From Membranipora membranacea (Eukaryota > Bryozoa > Gymnolaemata > Cheilostomatida > Membraniporidae), in contig OU612073.1 in the NCBI GenBank assembly GCA_914767715.1, positions 16,494,001 through 16,558,000 on the forward strand: a stretch of DNA of 64,000 bases, written 5' to 3'. This document shows positions 23,301 to 34,900 of the stretch, piece after piece (the first letter of the stretch is position 1; every line of letters begins with the position of its first letter). Made by a program: the position numbers and the translations under genes. The notes below the pieces were generated by a model that saw only the letters and a list, made by a program, of their open reading frames with translations, did not search any database and was not told the origin of the DNA.

Positions 23301-26300
23301 GCTTGAATAGATAAATCTGTGGTTAACCAGGCACAAGAAAAAACTCAAACCATTAGATAAAAGTTATAAAAATAATCATTTTCCCTGTTCAAATTTGCCT
23401 CCAATTGCTGAGATGTCATGATGAAATTGTGTATGACTCATCATATGTTGACATGATTTATGGGGCGATCATGATTAATTCTTTATCTTTTGAATTTCTT
23501 CTAGCGGCTTCTCCGATGATTCATGGCTCCTGGATATCGGCAAACATGACTCAAGTAACGAAATGGACACTGATCAAAAGGTGGGTGTTGTCAAAAACAA
23601 CAAGATACAATCAGTTAGGAGTTAGAAATGCTACATGGAGTCAATGCTGGATATATTTCAAACTTTAATTGTATTGATGTCATGTGATCTTGGCATAGTC
23701 ATGGTGATTGCTGGCTGTGATGAATGTATTTCGGGATATTCAAGCTTCAACCTCCATAAACCCTCCACCACTTGGGATCATAGCTCCAACGCTAATTAAA
23801 TTAATTGAATGCTCTGAATATTTCTGCCTCGGGCAAAAAATCTTTCAGTATTTTAAAACACAAATTTTGACATACCAGTGCTAAAATCGTGTATGTCACA
23901 GAAAATAACTGTTGTTTAGTCAACTGAGTCCTGTGATTTTGAATCACATTTTCGAAATTGCCGCCCTCTGCAACCCAGGGGTCATGTTTAACAAGTTACA
24001 GTTTGATCAGCATGTTGTTACCCACCATCAGTGGAATAATAACTACCAACGATGCAAACAAATGATTATTTCATTTTTACTTATTGTCAAGCCGGAAGAT
24101 TAATGGTGTATAATTGATAGGTTAACTCCTGTCATACAATGTAGCCACGGGTGTGGGGACTAGTTGTAATTTTTCTAATTGCAGCCCTAGTCGATTCTTG
24201 TCACACTGGTCATTGTAGGTGTGTGAACTGAATCAGGCTTATACCAATGACTTTTAGTTGGCCCAAAGTATTTAGTATCCTTTGGCATGCTGACCTGTGT
24301 GAGGGAAGTAATAGATGTGAATAAACGGCAAAAAACGGACAAAAAAACGGACGAATACTGGTCATGGGCCTAATGTTTATTATCGACGCACTTCCCATTT
24401 TATACAAAAATCAAGGCATGCTGGCCTGGATGATGAAGTTTGATCATCATGTCTTCTACAGGGAAATCATTCAAAGCAGCCAATTATTTCCAATACTTCT
24501 TTTAATACATTCCCAAATTCGGAATAGCAGCCTCTGCACATCTTAGGAAAAAATGAATTCAGGCCTGGATTGGAGGATGTGAATAAAAAGACGTAGAAAC
24601 CAATTTGTTCTCATCATTGCTTAGAAATGTTGACCGATATTACTACAGTTACTGGCGACTGACACGTCATCAGCTGCATAGCTAATTTAATTTCACCTTA
24701 ATGAACAACCTTGTCATTTTGTAACCCAAGGCATTATTGGCATTAATTGTTGAATTTCTTTAGAATTTTGAGCACCATTGGTCCTATTCATTATAAGCTT
24801 GGTAACGGTTTTGTTTACCCCGGTAACGGTAATACTGAAATTTGAAATGCTAACCAGCTTGTATTAAATCCATTGTTGTATCCAGTCTCCATGACAAACA
24901 ACCAAACATGGCACTCTGTTATTCACTAGATTGTGTATATCCAGCCTTTTAATTAGGTTTGATAAGCTTTGCAGTCCACTTGTGGATTGCATTTGCTTCG
25001 ACCCCAAACAAACACTTAGTTCAAATATAATATCACGTTACCCCATTCTGATGGACCTTTGAGTTGCTGTTATCTTTGTGAATAATTCTTAAAATGTTAA
25101 AAAGTCACAGGCGACGCTTCTATGGTCAGTGGAAAACAAGATAACACAGCCGGGGCTCCCGGCGGCTCCCGAGGCTGCGAAACTTGTTGTTTTTATGTGT
25201 CAGCCTCCCTTTTATAGGAAATGATATAATAGTTCCTCCTGTAGCTTGTGCCTTCAAACCAATCATCAACTAAAAATCAATGGGGAAAATAAATGATTTT
25301 TCTCAGTACAAGCAGTGTTTTCCTCACATCAATTGTTTTTTTTCTTACACAACTTTTCCCTGACATTTTTCCCATTTCTTTATTTTACAGTTGGCATTAC
25401 AAGAAATGTCAACGTCTCGATATAAGGAGGAATTCTGCGAGGAATGTATCCTAGGAAGCGGAGAATTCGGAACTGTCTTCAAATGTGTCAACAAATTAGA
25501 TGGCTGCACCTATGCCATCAAGAGATCACGAGAGCCTGTCGCAGGCAGTGCCTTTGAGTAAGCAAAATACCTTTTTTTGTGCGATACAGACAAACATCGA
25601 TATTTTGGTTTTTGATAGCAAAAACTTTTCAAAATCCATGTCCAACCGTACTATATTGTCTTATACAATTGTTGAGGTTTGACTCCATATTGTCCATGCG
25701 GTGATCTTCAAAAAAAGGCCAACCTGCCCCTGGACAGGCCACCCTTTTGTTTCTACTCCTGATGGCCACACATTAATTTGAAATAAAAAAATACGGTTGT
25801 TTATTATCATATCTGAAATCAAACATAAACTGAGTACATGTTTTGTTAGAATAGATAGATGATATCTAAAGATAAACTCTATTTCAAAGCTTCTGCCCAC
25901 TGAAGAGAAAAGCTTGCAAAATAATAAAGTTTATCTGATCCAAAAATCTAAATGGCCAACACCTAATAACAATTTGTTTGGGTTTCCTGTAGATAATCGC
26001 CTGCCATGTGATTAGAAATAAATATCTTGTTCTAAAGAATTGTTTTGATTGTGCAAATGATAGCGACAATCACAATTGACAGAGGTTAAACAGTCTTTGT
26101 GCAAGCTTTTTTTTAATCAAAGCTGCAAATAGATAATATATAGGCTTTAGTTCTATGGGCCCTTGAGACTTGAACCTTGATTTGAGTTACCTCAGTCACC
26201 CCCTTCTTAAAGACAAGATAATATATACTGTATTTCTTTTTTTTTATCAGGCGAGTGGCGCGTAATGAAGTATACGCTCATGCAGTACTCGGTAAACACT

Positions 26301-29300
26301 CACATGTAGTAAGATATTACTCTGCCTGGGCGGAGAACGGTCACCTCTATATACAGAATGAGTTCTGTAATGGAGGGAGCCTCGCCGAGGAGATCGCTCT
26401 ACACCAGAAGAGAGGTACCAGATTCACTGAGGCAGAACTCAAAGATATACTCAAACAAGTCGCTCACGGTCTAAAGTATATACACGCTCAACAACTTGCT
26501 CATATGGATATCAAACCTGGTATGTAACCTGGCTTCTACCATCATAACTAACCACCAAAAAAACCATACACAAATATGAACAGTTGAACACTCTCTTCAC
26601 TACGAACATCTGTGTGTTTACCAATGGACATAAGACATAAATTTTGTCTTTGATTTGATCAGGGTAAGGAAACTCGAGTGTAATCCTTGAATTCTCCTGG
26701 TAGTTGGGTATTGGTGAGGAGAAGGTTTCATAACATAACCAGCTGAGTGACTTGTTTTGTTGATAGCTAACACTTTTTGTTTTGTTGACAGCTAACATAT
26801 TCATACAGTACAATCCTCTGATATACCAATCTCCTGAATCTGGTATAGAGGATGACTCCAGTGATAGTGAACTCAACGATAAAATCACATACAAAATCGG
26901 TAAGTCCTACTCAGAGCGTATTACTACGAAACCCCTACTACAAACACTTCCACTATAAGCAATGCTTCCTCAAACTATACTACTCCATGTGTGTACATGT
27001 GGCATTTGTAACCCTCCACTAGTTGGACTCCAGGATGTTGTCAAGTTTTGGATCGCTGCTCTCCTGGTTTGAATATCCGGGAGAGAAATCAAGGATGTGA
27101 TGTGACAGTAGGCCTATCTGTCATACTCCGTCATGTGACTAAATGTTAAGTATATGGTAGTTAGATAGTCTATGATTAGTTCTTTGCATCCCACTCAGTA
27201 TACATTCTCTGCCTTAGTAGCCTTGGTAATGGATGTCGGAGGTGTAATATTAGCTTGGATGATGTCAAATCATTTTTAATGGCTCATCCATCAAAATCAA
27301 AGTGCGACGCTACCTCACAACCACTAATTGTGAGGCTCTTGTCGGTATGTGACCTGAGGTGGTCGATTGTTCAATCTTAAGAAGTATATACATCTATAAG
27401 ACAGTCTATGACTTGCGCCACAATCTAGACTTGAGTTATAACTACAATGATAGATCTATCTTTCCAGGGAGGGGGGGGGGGCCATCTATTTGTGAGTCTT
27501 GTTAACTGTTAGATATTTGGTTACATATGTCGGCATGGTCGTAATCCCTCTGATTATGGTTTGTAGGAGATTTTGGACATGTTACGTCTCTGAATGCGGA
27601 GGAGCTTGAGGAGGGTGATTGTAGATACCTACCTAAAGAGATACTAAGCGATGATCACTCTCATCTATCTAAAGCCGATGTATTCGCTCTCGGTCTCATT
27701 ATATTTCAGGCTGTAAGTATTATATGAAGCTTTAGCAATCACTCTCGCTTACCTTGACTCAACCACAACTGAACATCTCGGCTACCCTCAAACTATTTCT
27801 ATGTTGAGAATAATGCTGATTATAAAAGTGTTATTATTATTATGGTACCATAGTTAAGGTGCGGGCAAGGTGAGATTGTGTATTTTTTGCTGAATACTGA
27901 ATATAAATAACTAGTATAACATGCGGGACCCCTGGATACGTGGGAACTCCAAGGGCTGGAGGTTTACTGGCAGGCCTACATAGTCAAAATATGAACTGAG
28001 TTTTTTCTCTGACACATAGGCTACAATTAAACAGTTTTTGATCTCTCCTGGCTCCCTACAGCACAGAAAATTGACAATAGGAATTGAAAGTAAGACAAGT
28101 TTCATATAAATTGTCTGATCACAGCTGATTTCTAAAGCCAGTTGGGCAGTTCCTCGGCATTCTCGTGTGACTGTTGACATATGCGAATGTTTTCTTTAGG
28201 CCACCCTGACAGATTTACCTAAGAATGGAGAAAAGTGGCACGCTATAAGAGAAGGACAGCTCCCACATATCAAGGGTTACTCTACAGCTCTCAATAATAT
28301 CGTCAAGGTGAGCAGAAACTATCTACACTAGAAAAACTGGCCCTGTAGTGCCATGTGTAAACATTATTGTAACTACCATGATGATTGTGTCCTTGTATGT
28401 ATTCTCAAGGCTCTACTCGTGTTGCAACATATCAGTTTCAAATCTGAACTGTCCGCCAAAAGTTGACATCTCTAACTGCTAAGACTGGATGAATCAGTTT
28501 TTTTTTTGCTTTGAGACCACCGCTTGAGCCGTGATAATGACTTTGTGGTTTAGCTAAGCCTTCTGACACTGTAAAAACCAGATATTTTATTCTAATCCTG
28601 TGGGCGTAGCCATCTTGTACTTTTAAATAAGATGATGGCGTCTCTTTTGAAAAAATGTACTACAAAAGGGTTGTAGAATGTGTCTGCGTGGCAGTGAGAT
28701 GAAGGGCGAAGTTTTTCTGCCAGAAAGTGGTTTGCTTACAAATAAACAAAGATCAGCTGGCCTCAGATTTTGACACTCAGCTGTTGTGATAGAATGTTGC
28801 TAATTTGATTATTTTCCCCTGCCAGTGCCATTTTTTCGCTTTCACTCACATTTCAGTTGGTGTCAACAGAAATAGCTCAATTTCAATGAGAAGTCACATT
28901 AAGTATTATCTGTCCAGGGATGTGTATGAAACAAGACTGTTTTTTCTTATATTTATCTCCAAATATTGTCAGAAATATTATTTGGAGACTTGCCAAATAC
29001 GTTAAGTGTCACAAAGCCCTCTCTGCATCCTGGACGTTCATTTCAGTTGGTGTCAACAGAAATAGCTCAATTTCAATGAGAAGTCACATTGTGTATTATC
29101 TGTCTAGGAATGTGTATGAAACAAGACTGTTTTTTCTTACATTTATCTCCAAATATTGTCAGAAATGTTATTTGGAGACTTGCCAAATACTTTAGGTGTC
29201 ACAAAGCCCTCTCTGCATCCTGGACGTTCTCTGGGATGCTTGTACTTCATGACTTGTGACTTTTTGCACTTCGACAATGAAATAATCCCGACTGCATTTC

Positions 29301-30555
29301 TCCCTTCTGCTTATATTTGTTTCTTGCCTACTCATGAGAAAACAGGTTAATAATCACCACTTTGCTAACTAAAAGGTACAAAACTATCAAGAAATCTGTT
29401 TGTACGTGCCTTTGGCGTTCTATAAAAATTACGATTAGTCTTGTAGCAGCTGTGCATGACATGGGAAGGATCAGCAATAAAATTCGTAGCAGTTTTATGT
29501 ACAGTTTTCTCCAAATAAAAATCAATATCCAAGTCATAATGTCTCTGCTGAAATAGTTTAGTCAGCCTTTCTTTCTGCTTACTTGTAGCTGAGTTAAACC
29601 ACAGTTCCAGGTTGTATGTTTAAACAGGCTTAATCAGGCTTTGAATAAAATAATCTTTCTGGTGTCTATCTGGTTTAAAATGGTTAAACCTGGGAAATGC
29701 ATGAAAACGCTGCTTCAGCTTTCCATAAAGACATTTTCTGACATTTTATTCTTCTTTTTATCAGAAAATGGTGAGTTCTGACCCAGAGGAGAGACCCCCA
29801 GCTGCAGTTATTGCCTCACATCCTGAGCTGTGCCCGACAGCCCTCAGGTCCAGGAAAGAGTTAGCTCGAGAACTCAACGAAGAGAAGTTTAAAAACCAGC
29901 TACTTGCCGAGTAAGTATTTGCTACCTTACTACTTGGTTTCTATTACATCCAGCCTACAATGATCTGTCACTGTTATGTATGATTATTGCCGAGCAAGCT
30001 ATTATGTGGCTATGCCCTTATGATAAGTTGACTGTGATGACTCAGGATGGCTAAGCTATATGTAGAGATGATACAGTAATGGTGTGTTGCAATCTTGATA
30101 ATAAAACTAGGGTTGGGCCGGTATCCAGATAATCTGGTTGTAGTCAGAGCCATCAGTTTGTTTAAGCTTCTCTTCAAACATTCTTATGATATCCACAAAA
30201 AGCCTCTCTTATTACCAATCCACGCTGAGTCATGGTGTGGAGCTCTGAATCTGACGCAGGAACTGAGCTGTTAACTTTGCAGTTATTTAGAGTGCAGGTT
30301 TCCGGAGTTGTCTTCAAATAAGTGAAAATCAACAAAGGGCAGATAATCCCTAAGTTATCACTAATATCTTTACTTGCTATTCCCACATGACTTAATTATC
30401 CCCATATTCTTTGCAGACAATTGAAGGCAGTGACTGAGCACGCTGAACTGAAGACATTTGGATTCCCCGCTCCAGCGTTAACCAGACCCACCACAAGAGC
30501 CAGTCGTCTTGTGGGTATCAAAGTTAATCGTAGTAAGAGCCTAACCAACTTCTAA
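20045..30555 (+). CDS. WEE1: Wee1-type CDK1-inhibitory kinase (10 exons, complete)
   Basis: CDS: join(20045..20357, 22626..22980, 23505..23580, 25391..25557, 26251..26519, 26792..26899, 27567..27712, 28200..28307, 29765..29910, 30417..30555), 1827 nt, 608 residues (human WEE1 is 646). Wee1 phosphorylates the inhibitory tyrosine of CDK1 in the nucleus to hold G2. The N-terminal ~250 residues are Ser/Pro-rich with many SP/TP sites and conserved-looking islands TPPHKRLR and NPFTP. Kinase domain: GSGEFG (270-275), Lys292 in YAIKRS, the Wee1 signature HMDIKPANIF (388-397), DFG (431-433), EGDCRYLPKEIL. A C-terminal helix (ELNEEKFKNQLL) and the basic end TRASRLVGIKVNRSKSLTNF match the Wee1 tail. The start at 20045 is chosen because the 5' extension (in-frame ATG at 19988) is a polypyrimidine/acceptor-like tract. 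Confidence 0.95.
20358..22625 (+). other. Wee1 intron 1
   Basis: The intron is 2.27 kb. Apart from the foldback at 20711-20800, no feature is recognised. A 94-codon ORF at 21527-21811 has no family resemblance and no convincing splice links. Confidence 0.6.
20711..20800. repeat. 90-bp foldback with 36-bp arms
   Basis: Arms 20711-20746 and 20765-20800 start and end with AGGCCTTCTG/CAGAAGGCCT and differ at two positions; the loop is 18 bp. It lies in Wee1 intron 1. Confidence 0.92.
22626..22980 (+). CDS. WEE1: Wee1 coding exon 2
   Basis: The acceptor is TTTATTTTAG and the donor GTAAGT (phase 1 in, 2 out). It encodes ATPPHKRLRALQ, an Arg/Ser/Pro-rich part and NPFTPVRNA, likely CDK or Polo docking and phosphorylation sites. 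Confidence 0.9.
23505..23580 (+). CDS. WEE1: Wee1 coding exon 3
   Basis: The acceptor is TTTCTTCTAG and the donor GTGGGT. It encodes GFSDDSWLLDIGKHDSSNE, an acidic segment before the kinase domain. Confidence 0.85.
23581..25390 (+). other. Wee1 intron 3
   Basis: The intron is 1.8 kb; I see nothing in it beyond unremarkable AT-rich sequence. Confidence 0.5.
25391..25557 (+). CDS. WEE1: Wee1 coding exon 4 (kinase N-lobe)
   Basis: The acceptor is TATTTTACAG. It encodes SRYKEEF, the glycine loop GSGEFGTVFKC and the catalytic Lys in YAIKRS; phase 2 out. Confidence 0.95.
26251..26519 (+). CDS. WEE1: Wee1 coding exon 5 (alpha-C to catalytic loop)
   Basis: It encodes EVYAHAVLGKHSHVVRYYSA, hinge IQNEFCNGGSL, and LAHMDIKP. 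The donor is GTATGT, phase 1. Confidence 0.96.
26792..26899 (+). CDS. WEE1: Wee1 coding exon 6
   Basis: The acceptor is GTTGACAG. It encodes NIFIQ, then an acidic Ser-rich insert (SGIEDDSSDSELND) as in other Wee1 kinases, and YKI before DFG. Confidence 0.93.
27469..27481 (+). repeat. G-rich homopolymer run
   Basis: GGGA followed by an uninterrupted G run of about 11 lies on the sense strand of Wee1 intron 6, about 85 bp upstream of exon 7. Confidence 0.85.
27567..27712 (+). CDS. WEE1: Wee1 coding exon 7 (activation segment)
   Basis: The acceptor is GGTTTGTAG. It encodes DFGHVTSL, EEGDCRYLPKEIL and KADVFALGL; phase 0 out at GTAAGT. Confidence 0.95.
28200..28307 (+). CDS. WEE1: Wee1 coding exon 8 (C-lobe)
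   Basis: The acceptor is TTTCTTTAG and the donor GTGAGC, 36 codons: LPKNGEKWHAIREGQLPHI. Confidence 0.94.
28849..29228. repeat. 190-bp tandem duplication, two copies
   Basis: Copies 28849-29038 and 29039-29228 differ at about eight positions by eye (about 96% identical). The array lies in Wee1 intron 8 and explains the two similar short ORFs there. Confidence 0.95.
29765..29910 (+). CDS. WEE1: Wee1 coding exon 9 (end of C-lobe)
   Basis: It encodes KMVSSDPEERPPA (kinase subdomain XI) and ELNEEKFKNQLLAE, a helical tail. Confidence 0.94.
30417..30555 (+). CDS. WEE1: Wee1 terminal coding exon
   Basis: It encodes QLKAVTEH..., TRASRLVG and NRSKSLTNF, with the TAA stop at 30553-30555. Confidence 0.94.
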
Positions 30556-31959
30556 CTCTGCCAGCTCTTCTGTATAAAATCAGATAAGGCTGTTTGTCAA
30601 ATGCAGCAGTTTCAGAGCGAGAAGTATTTGCTATGTCGTGTTTCTTATCATATCTAGGCATATCCTAGCTACTTTTTTTGCAATATCACTCGAGTGCAAT
30701 GTTTGCCTTTTCAAAAGGAATCTTCAGTATTTAATCACCAAAAAGATGTGCTAGAACACAGCTACTATCATGTTGCGTTTTCATTTTTATTATATATCTA
30801 TATCGAAATCATTGTTTTGGTTGCTTGAATTATGCGTGAAGGACAACATTTATAACTGTAGTTGCAAAAGGATAGTTTAACGTTTTCCATTACTATGTAT
30901 GCGTGTGCAACAGTATCCCATATATACATAATCGGTTACTAACTGAAACCCCAGGTCTTCTAAAAGGCTCTTCCTGTATTCTTTTTTTTTACAAACTCAT
31001 TCCAAAGATATTGGAATTCCATAATTACTCATTCAGCGTGCTATGCAATAAGTAAAATGTGCAATGAGCAAATCTTCCATCATTGATGACGTGTACAGGA
31101 AAATGTAAATCACTGTAAATACATCTTGATGTTGTGTGTGGCAAACATTGACATGATTATGTTCAAGATTTCTGTACCAGTTTTTTGTAGAGCTGAATTT
31201 TTAAACAATTTGTTTTTTAATACTGTATTGATCACCTACGTTGAGATGTCGCAATGTTACACTTTTTTCTGAGACGTTAAAATACGGAAATACCCTACAT
31301 CTGATGTGTCTATTAACAACTATAATATGGCCCGCTGCCACCAAGTATTGTAAGGCAGTTATCTGCTCTTGCGTGATGGTAAAAGAAATTATTATTACTC
31401 AACGTTTGTTTGATAAATTATTTGGTGTGTTAATTTAGCATTTTAGCTCTTTATTGGCTGGTCTAGTAAAACGATCTATTAGTAAATTGATATCTGCTTT
31501 TCAATTGTTCATCAAATTCCATTTTTTTGTATCAAGATTACAATAAATACGAAATAAAGCCAGCATACAAGAATTCTAAATTTTGTTGTCTGCGTATTAT
31601 CTGTGATTTGGCTTGTCAAAATCTTTAGCAATAAGTCTTTATGACAACTAGTCTCTTTGTCGGTATCAAGAGATTGAGGTTCCATCACAAATGTGCAGCA
31701 GATCTCATACAACATCTACAGATCAAAATCTACTATCTATTTCGCCAACACTTATAAAATTTGTTATTTTTGGGGTCTACAAGGAGTTGCAAATTCGACT
31801 GAAGTACCATAAAACATGAGATAAAACAAGAAATGATCAGCCTGTCGACATGAAAACCTCATTACTGCTCAGTTCTCCGCTTAAAGCATGGGTACAAAGT
31901 TGAAGAGGGGGAGTTGACTCCACTAAATTTAAATATTGCTGAGTAGCTGTTCGATTCAG
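30556..31959 (+). other. Wee1 3' UTR and spacer to the 3CxxC gene
   Basis: No coding region is recognised. The promoter and first exon of the downstream gene must lie here or in this gene's 3' UTR, but I could not fix them. Confidence 0.4.
31542..31558 (+). terminator. candidate poly(A) signals of Wee1
   Basis: AATAAA at 31542-31547 and 31553-31558, about 1 kb past the stop, imply a long 3' UTR. Confidence 0.4.
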
Positions 31960-32009
31960 ATGACCAGGTATATCGTCTCAGCTCAGCTGATGGGAGCTTC
32001 ATAACACTG
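31960..32009 (+). CDS. 3CxxC gene, possible first internal exon
   Basis: The acceptor-like CGATTCAG and donor GTGAGT frame DDQVYRLSSADGSFITL, in phase with exon 2. The frame has a stop just upstream and no ATG, so an earlier exon is needed. Confidence 0.5.
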
Positions 32010-34514
32010 GTGAGTATTAGGTTCAAAACTTTTTAAGTTCTAGTTTTAGTTTAATACTTTGAAGATTATTTGAGGTACAGAAGTATGGGAATGATATCAG
32101 GGTGAGAGAGTTTTGAGTTGGAAGAAAATCAAAAATTGATACCTCAAGGATGATAAATGTCTGGTACCCAGCTGACTACCTTTTTACTTTGCAGATATAC
32201 GAGTACCATATTTATCCAAGGATGTCTCACCTCCCTACATATCAACCAAACTGGAAAGGTGTCTTCACCTGTCTACCCTACTCACCTCAATCAACTCACA
32301 ATTTAGCCTCACACCCACCCCTACCCTCACCATCTCTCCGTCTCTCTGCTACACCACTAAACTCCCCATCCTCTCCCCCTCTACAGTTTCTTCCGTCCCA
32401 ACAACCACAACAAAAACAAGGGAGGTTTCTAGTTGCTCCACCACTGGCTGTACAGCAAACAAAGAACTCACCCCTCACTCCTACTGCACAGTATGATCAG
32501 GACCAGGGAGTGAGGAAGGTCGGCAAAGCTCTCAGCTGTTACACTAAAAGGTTAGAGTTCATCAGTGTGCTCATTCATGTCATGATTTGGATGTATGCTA
32601 GAAACATTTGCTTATTTAAATCTACCATGCAGTCCAAAAAAACATGTGCGACTCTAAAAAAATTCAACCAATGGGTTTGCCGCTCCTTGTTAATCAGGCA
32701 TATTGGCCCCAGCCCACCTTTGTCACATTAATAGTTAGTTGATGGTGTTGCACTAATCAGTTTTCATATTATCCAGACAGTATAGAGGTTATTTATATCA
32801 AAGTTAGCCTGCCCTTGACCACGCACTGATATCTTCTGTTTTAGTATGGAGATGGTTTGGCATGGAGAGTTTAATCGACTCTGTCAGTACTTTCTACCTC
32901 ATCACTGGTATCTGAGTCCTACATTCTCTATACCTCAGGGTGATAATTGGCTTACATTCAAAGACAGCGCCAAAGTTCGGTTTCTTTGCAATGTAAGACT
33001 TTTGTGTACTTCTAATGTCAAAGAGCAGTAATGTCTTATGAGAGGTTTGGTTGGCCTCTATTAAACCCTGTGTCCCTGATGAAAAGATATTAATTAGTGC
33101 CAAACAATTTTTAGAAAGTTAGCATTTGGCGGCTTGGCCTATATTCTGTTTACAATTTGTATAGAAAGAAATGACAGCTCTGTTCTATTGGGTTGAACCT
33201 ACAAGTCATATATTTCAATGCTCCGCTAAAAATATAAAAATCAACAATCAGGCTCTGGTTATACTCTTCTCTACAAACAACATAATTCCGACGACTCTGA
33301 GGTGTGTATTATACAGCATAGTGCGAATTGGTTCCTGCTAATATGACCCTCCCTGCTTCTAACAAAGTCAATGAAAACTGATATCGTTTAGGAATGTGAT
33401 GAGTTTGTTTTCTCATGTTAGCATTGCTCACATGGCTGGACCAGTATGAAGGGAAGAGTGGTGTACTGGTTTACTCTTGACGAGTCAGTCTCAACAGGGA
33501 TCGTATTCTTCAAACTGTTCGGACAGAGATGTCAGCGGTGTACACCTCAGACATTCGAGCACGCCATGTGGTACCCTGAGGAAGTGCTCAAGGTAACAGC
33601 TGTAGATTTTACCTGTTTGTGATAAATGATCTTCGCTCCGATTGAGAATCATCTACCCATGATAACAAAGAGAAGATAACTTATATTTATATTTTGATCA
33701 CCACGTATCCAGAGGTGTTGATGCAATGAACTCCCTCTGAGTTTGGGAGTTCATTGGTTGATGTATCCTCACCTCAAACTTTACACTAGAGAAAGACAAG
33801 TTTTAATGTGTATCATAAGTGCTGCAATGGTGGTGGGGTATCAGGAACAACAATATAGATATCGCCTACAAGAGGGGGTCTAGCCTCTCTTTCAGAGACG
33901 AACACCGTGTTTTTAATGATCGAAGAGCATAATATAGCCAATTACTGTCAAAGTCTTAGATAGTACCTAGATATCGATATCTTATTGTGTTTAATATGTT
34001 TGACAGGTTATAAGTAATGTGTTTAATAGAATAGGACAGGAATATTACGGCTTCTATAAGCCCCCTGTGCGAATAGATAGACGATCAGGAAAACCTCAAG
34101 CTAAACACAATGCAGATATGTGCCAAGCCTGCACTGAAGGTAAGAACTTGGGAAAATAAAGTTCGAGTCTTTCTTCAATGCTATCAATGAGACCTTATGC
34201 TGAGCAAATTCATAGCCTAATCATGCAATTGTTCAGTTGACCGACAAAAAAGTAGAGGTGACCGAATTCTTTAGCTTTGAACCTGAGCTTTGCTTCACCC
34301 CTAAACAATAGTTTGACAGTTTTGAATGTTTTTTCCGGAACATCAAAAGGAAACCTAATTTGTTGGTGAATTTCTTTTAATTGTCTGTAAATATAGTCAT
34401 CTATCATTAATTCTAATTACAGGCATGTGTCCAGCTTCAGGAATCAATGAAAGCTTGGTGAATGACTCCGAATCTTATCAACTAACCAAAGCTATTAATA
34501 AACTGGTTATCTGA
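31960..34514 (+). CDS. 3CxxC-type zinc-binding protein, receptor-transporting-protein/ZAR1-like (N-terminus unresolved)
   Basis: Proposed CDS: join(<31960..32009, 32195..32550, 32845..32992, 33422..33592, 34007..34139, 34423..34514), 950 nt, about 315 residues; all phases agree. The Cys pairs CNHC, CQRC and CQAC, with conserved WTSMKGRVVYWF, FKLFGQRC and FEHAMWYPEEVLK, match the 3CxxC zinc domain found in receptor-transporting proteins and the ZAR1 C-terminus. An extra Cys (EGMC) follows the last pair. A Pro/Ser-rich insert of ~100 residues (exon 2) precedes it. Family members act as chaperones for membrane receptors or as RNA-binding oocyte proteins, so the function here is inferred only at family level. 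The first exon lacks an ATG; a tiny upstream exon ending in ATG-G, or a start at 32222, are options. Confidence 0.8.
32195..32550 (+). CDS. 3CxxC gene, Pro/Ser-rich exon
   Basis: The acceptor is ACTTTGCAG and the donor GTTAGA (phase 2). It encodes YEYHIYPRMSHLPTYQPNW, a low-complexity Pro/Ser/Leu tract, a Gln-rich patch, and VGKALSCYTKR. Confidence 0.8.
32845..32992 (+). CDS. 3CxxC gene, start of the zinc domain
   Basis: The acceptor is TGTTTTAG and the donor GTAAGA. It encodes MVWHGEFNRLCQYF... and FKDSAKVRFLCN, whose Cys starts the first CxxC, completed in the next exon. Confidence 0.88.
33422..33592 (+). CDS. 3CxxC gene, core zinc-domain exon
   Basis: 57 codons, phase 0 on both sides: HCSHGWTSMKGRVVYWF, FFKLFGQRCQRC, FEHAMWYPEEVLK. 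Confidence 0.93.
34007..34139 (+). CDS. 3CxxC gene, third CxxC exon
   Basis: The acceptor is GTTTGACAG; it encodes IGQEYYGFYKPP and ADMCQACTE; donor GTAAGA, phase 1. Confidence 0.9.
34423..34514 (+). CDS. 3CxxC gene, terminal exon
   Basis: The acceptor is CTAATTACAG; GMCPASGINESLVNDSES..., with the TGA stop at 34512-34514. Confidence 0.88.
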
Positions 34515-34890
34515 AATGCATCAAACAAGAGAGAGATTGTCACAAAATTTTAACGTCATATTGCTACGCTAAGCGGACTTCTCCCCTATTATTATGATAG
34601 ATTAATCTAGATCTTGATGATAAATAGGTGAACTTTCATGCAAATTTGTCTTTTATTATATGGTTGCAATCGATGTGCATGGCAAAAAGCTTGCCATCTG
34701 CGCTTTCAAAGATGTTTTATCTTGAACAATCATCTGATTCTAAACATACTAATCATCTTCACATGGAAAAAGAGAGCACAACTCTTTTAAGTTTTTAGTG
34801 GTAATCTCTATCAGACATTTCTGCGAGATCTATCAGGAACTCATTTTTATCATGTAAGTTATTTTGCTGCATTTATTTCTTCTTCAGTAA

Positions 34891-34900
34891 AATAAATAAA
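34891..34900 (+). terminator. candidate poly(A) signal, 3CxxC gene
   Basis: Overlapping AATAAA hexamers (AATAAATAAA) lie about 380 bp past the stop. Confidence 0.5.

Noticed and set aside
26511-26894. 127-codon minus-strand ORF
   Set aside because: It overlaps Wee1 exon 6 in antisense; a shadow of intron and exon sequence.
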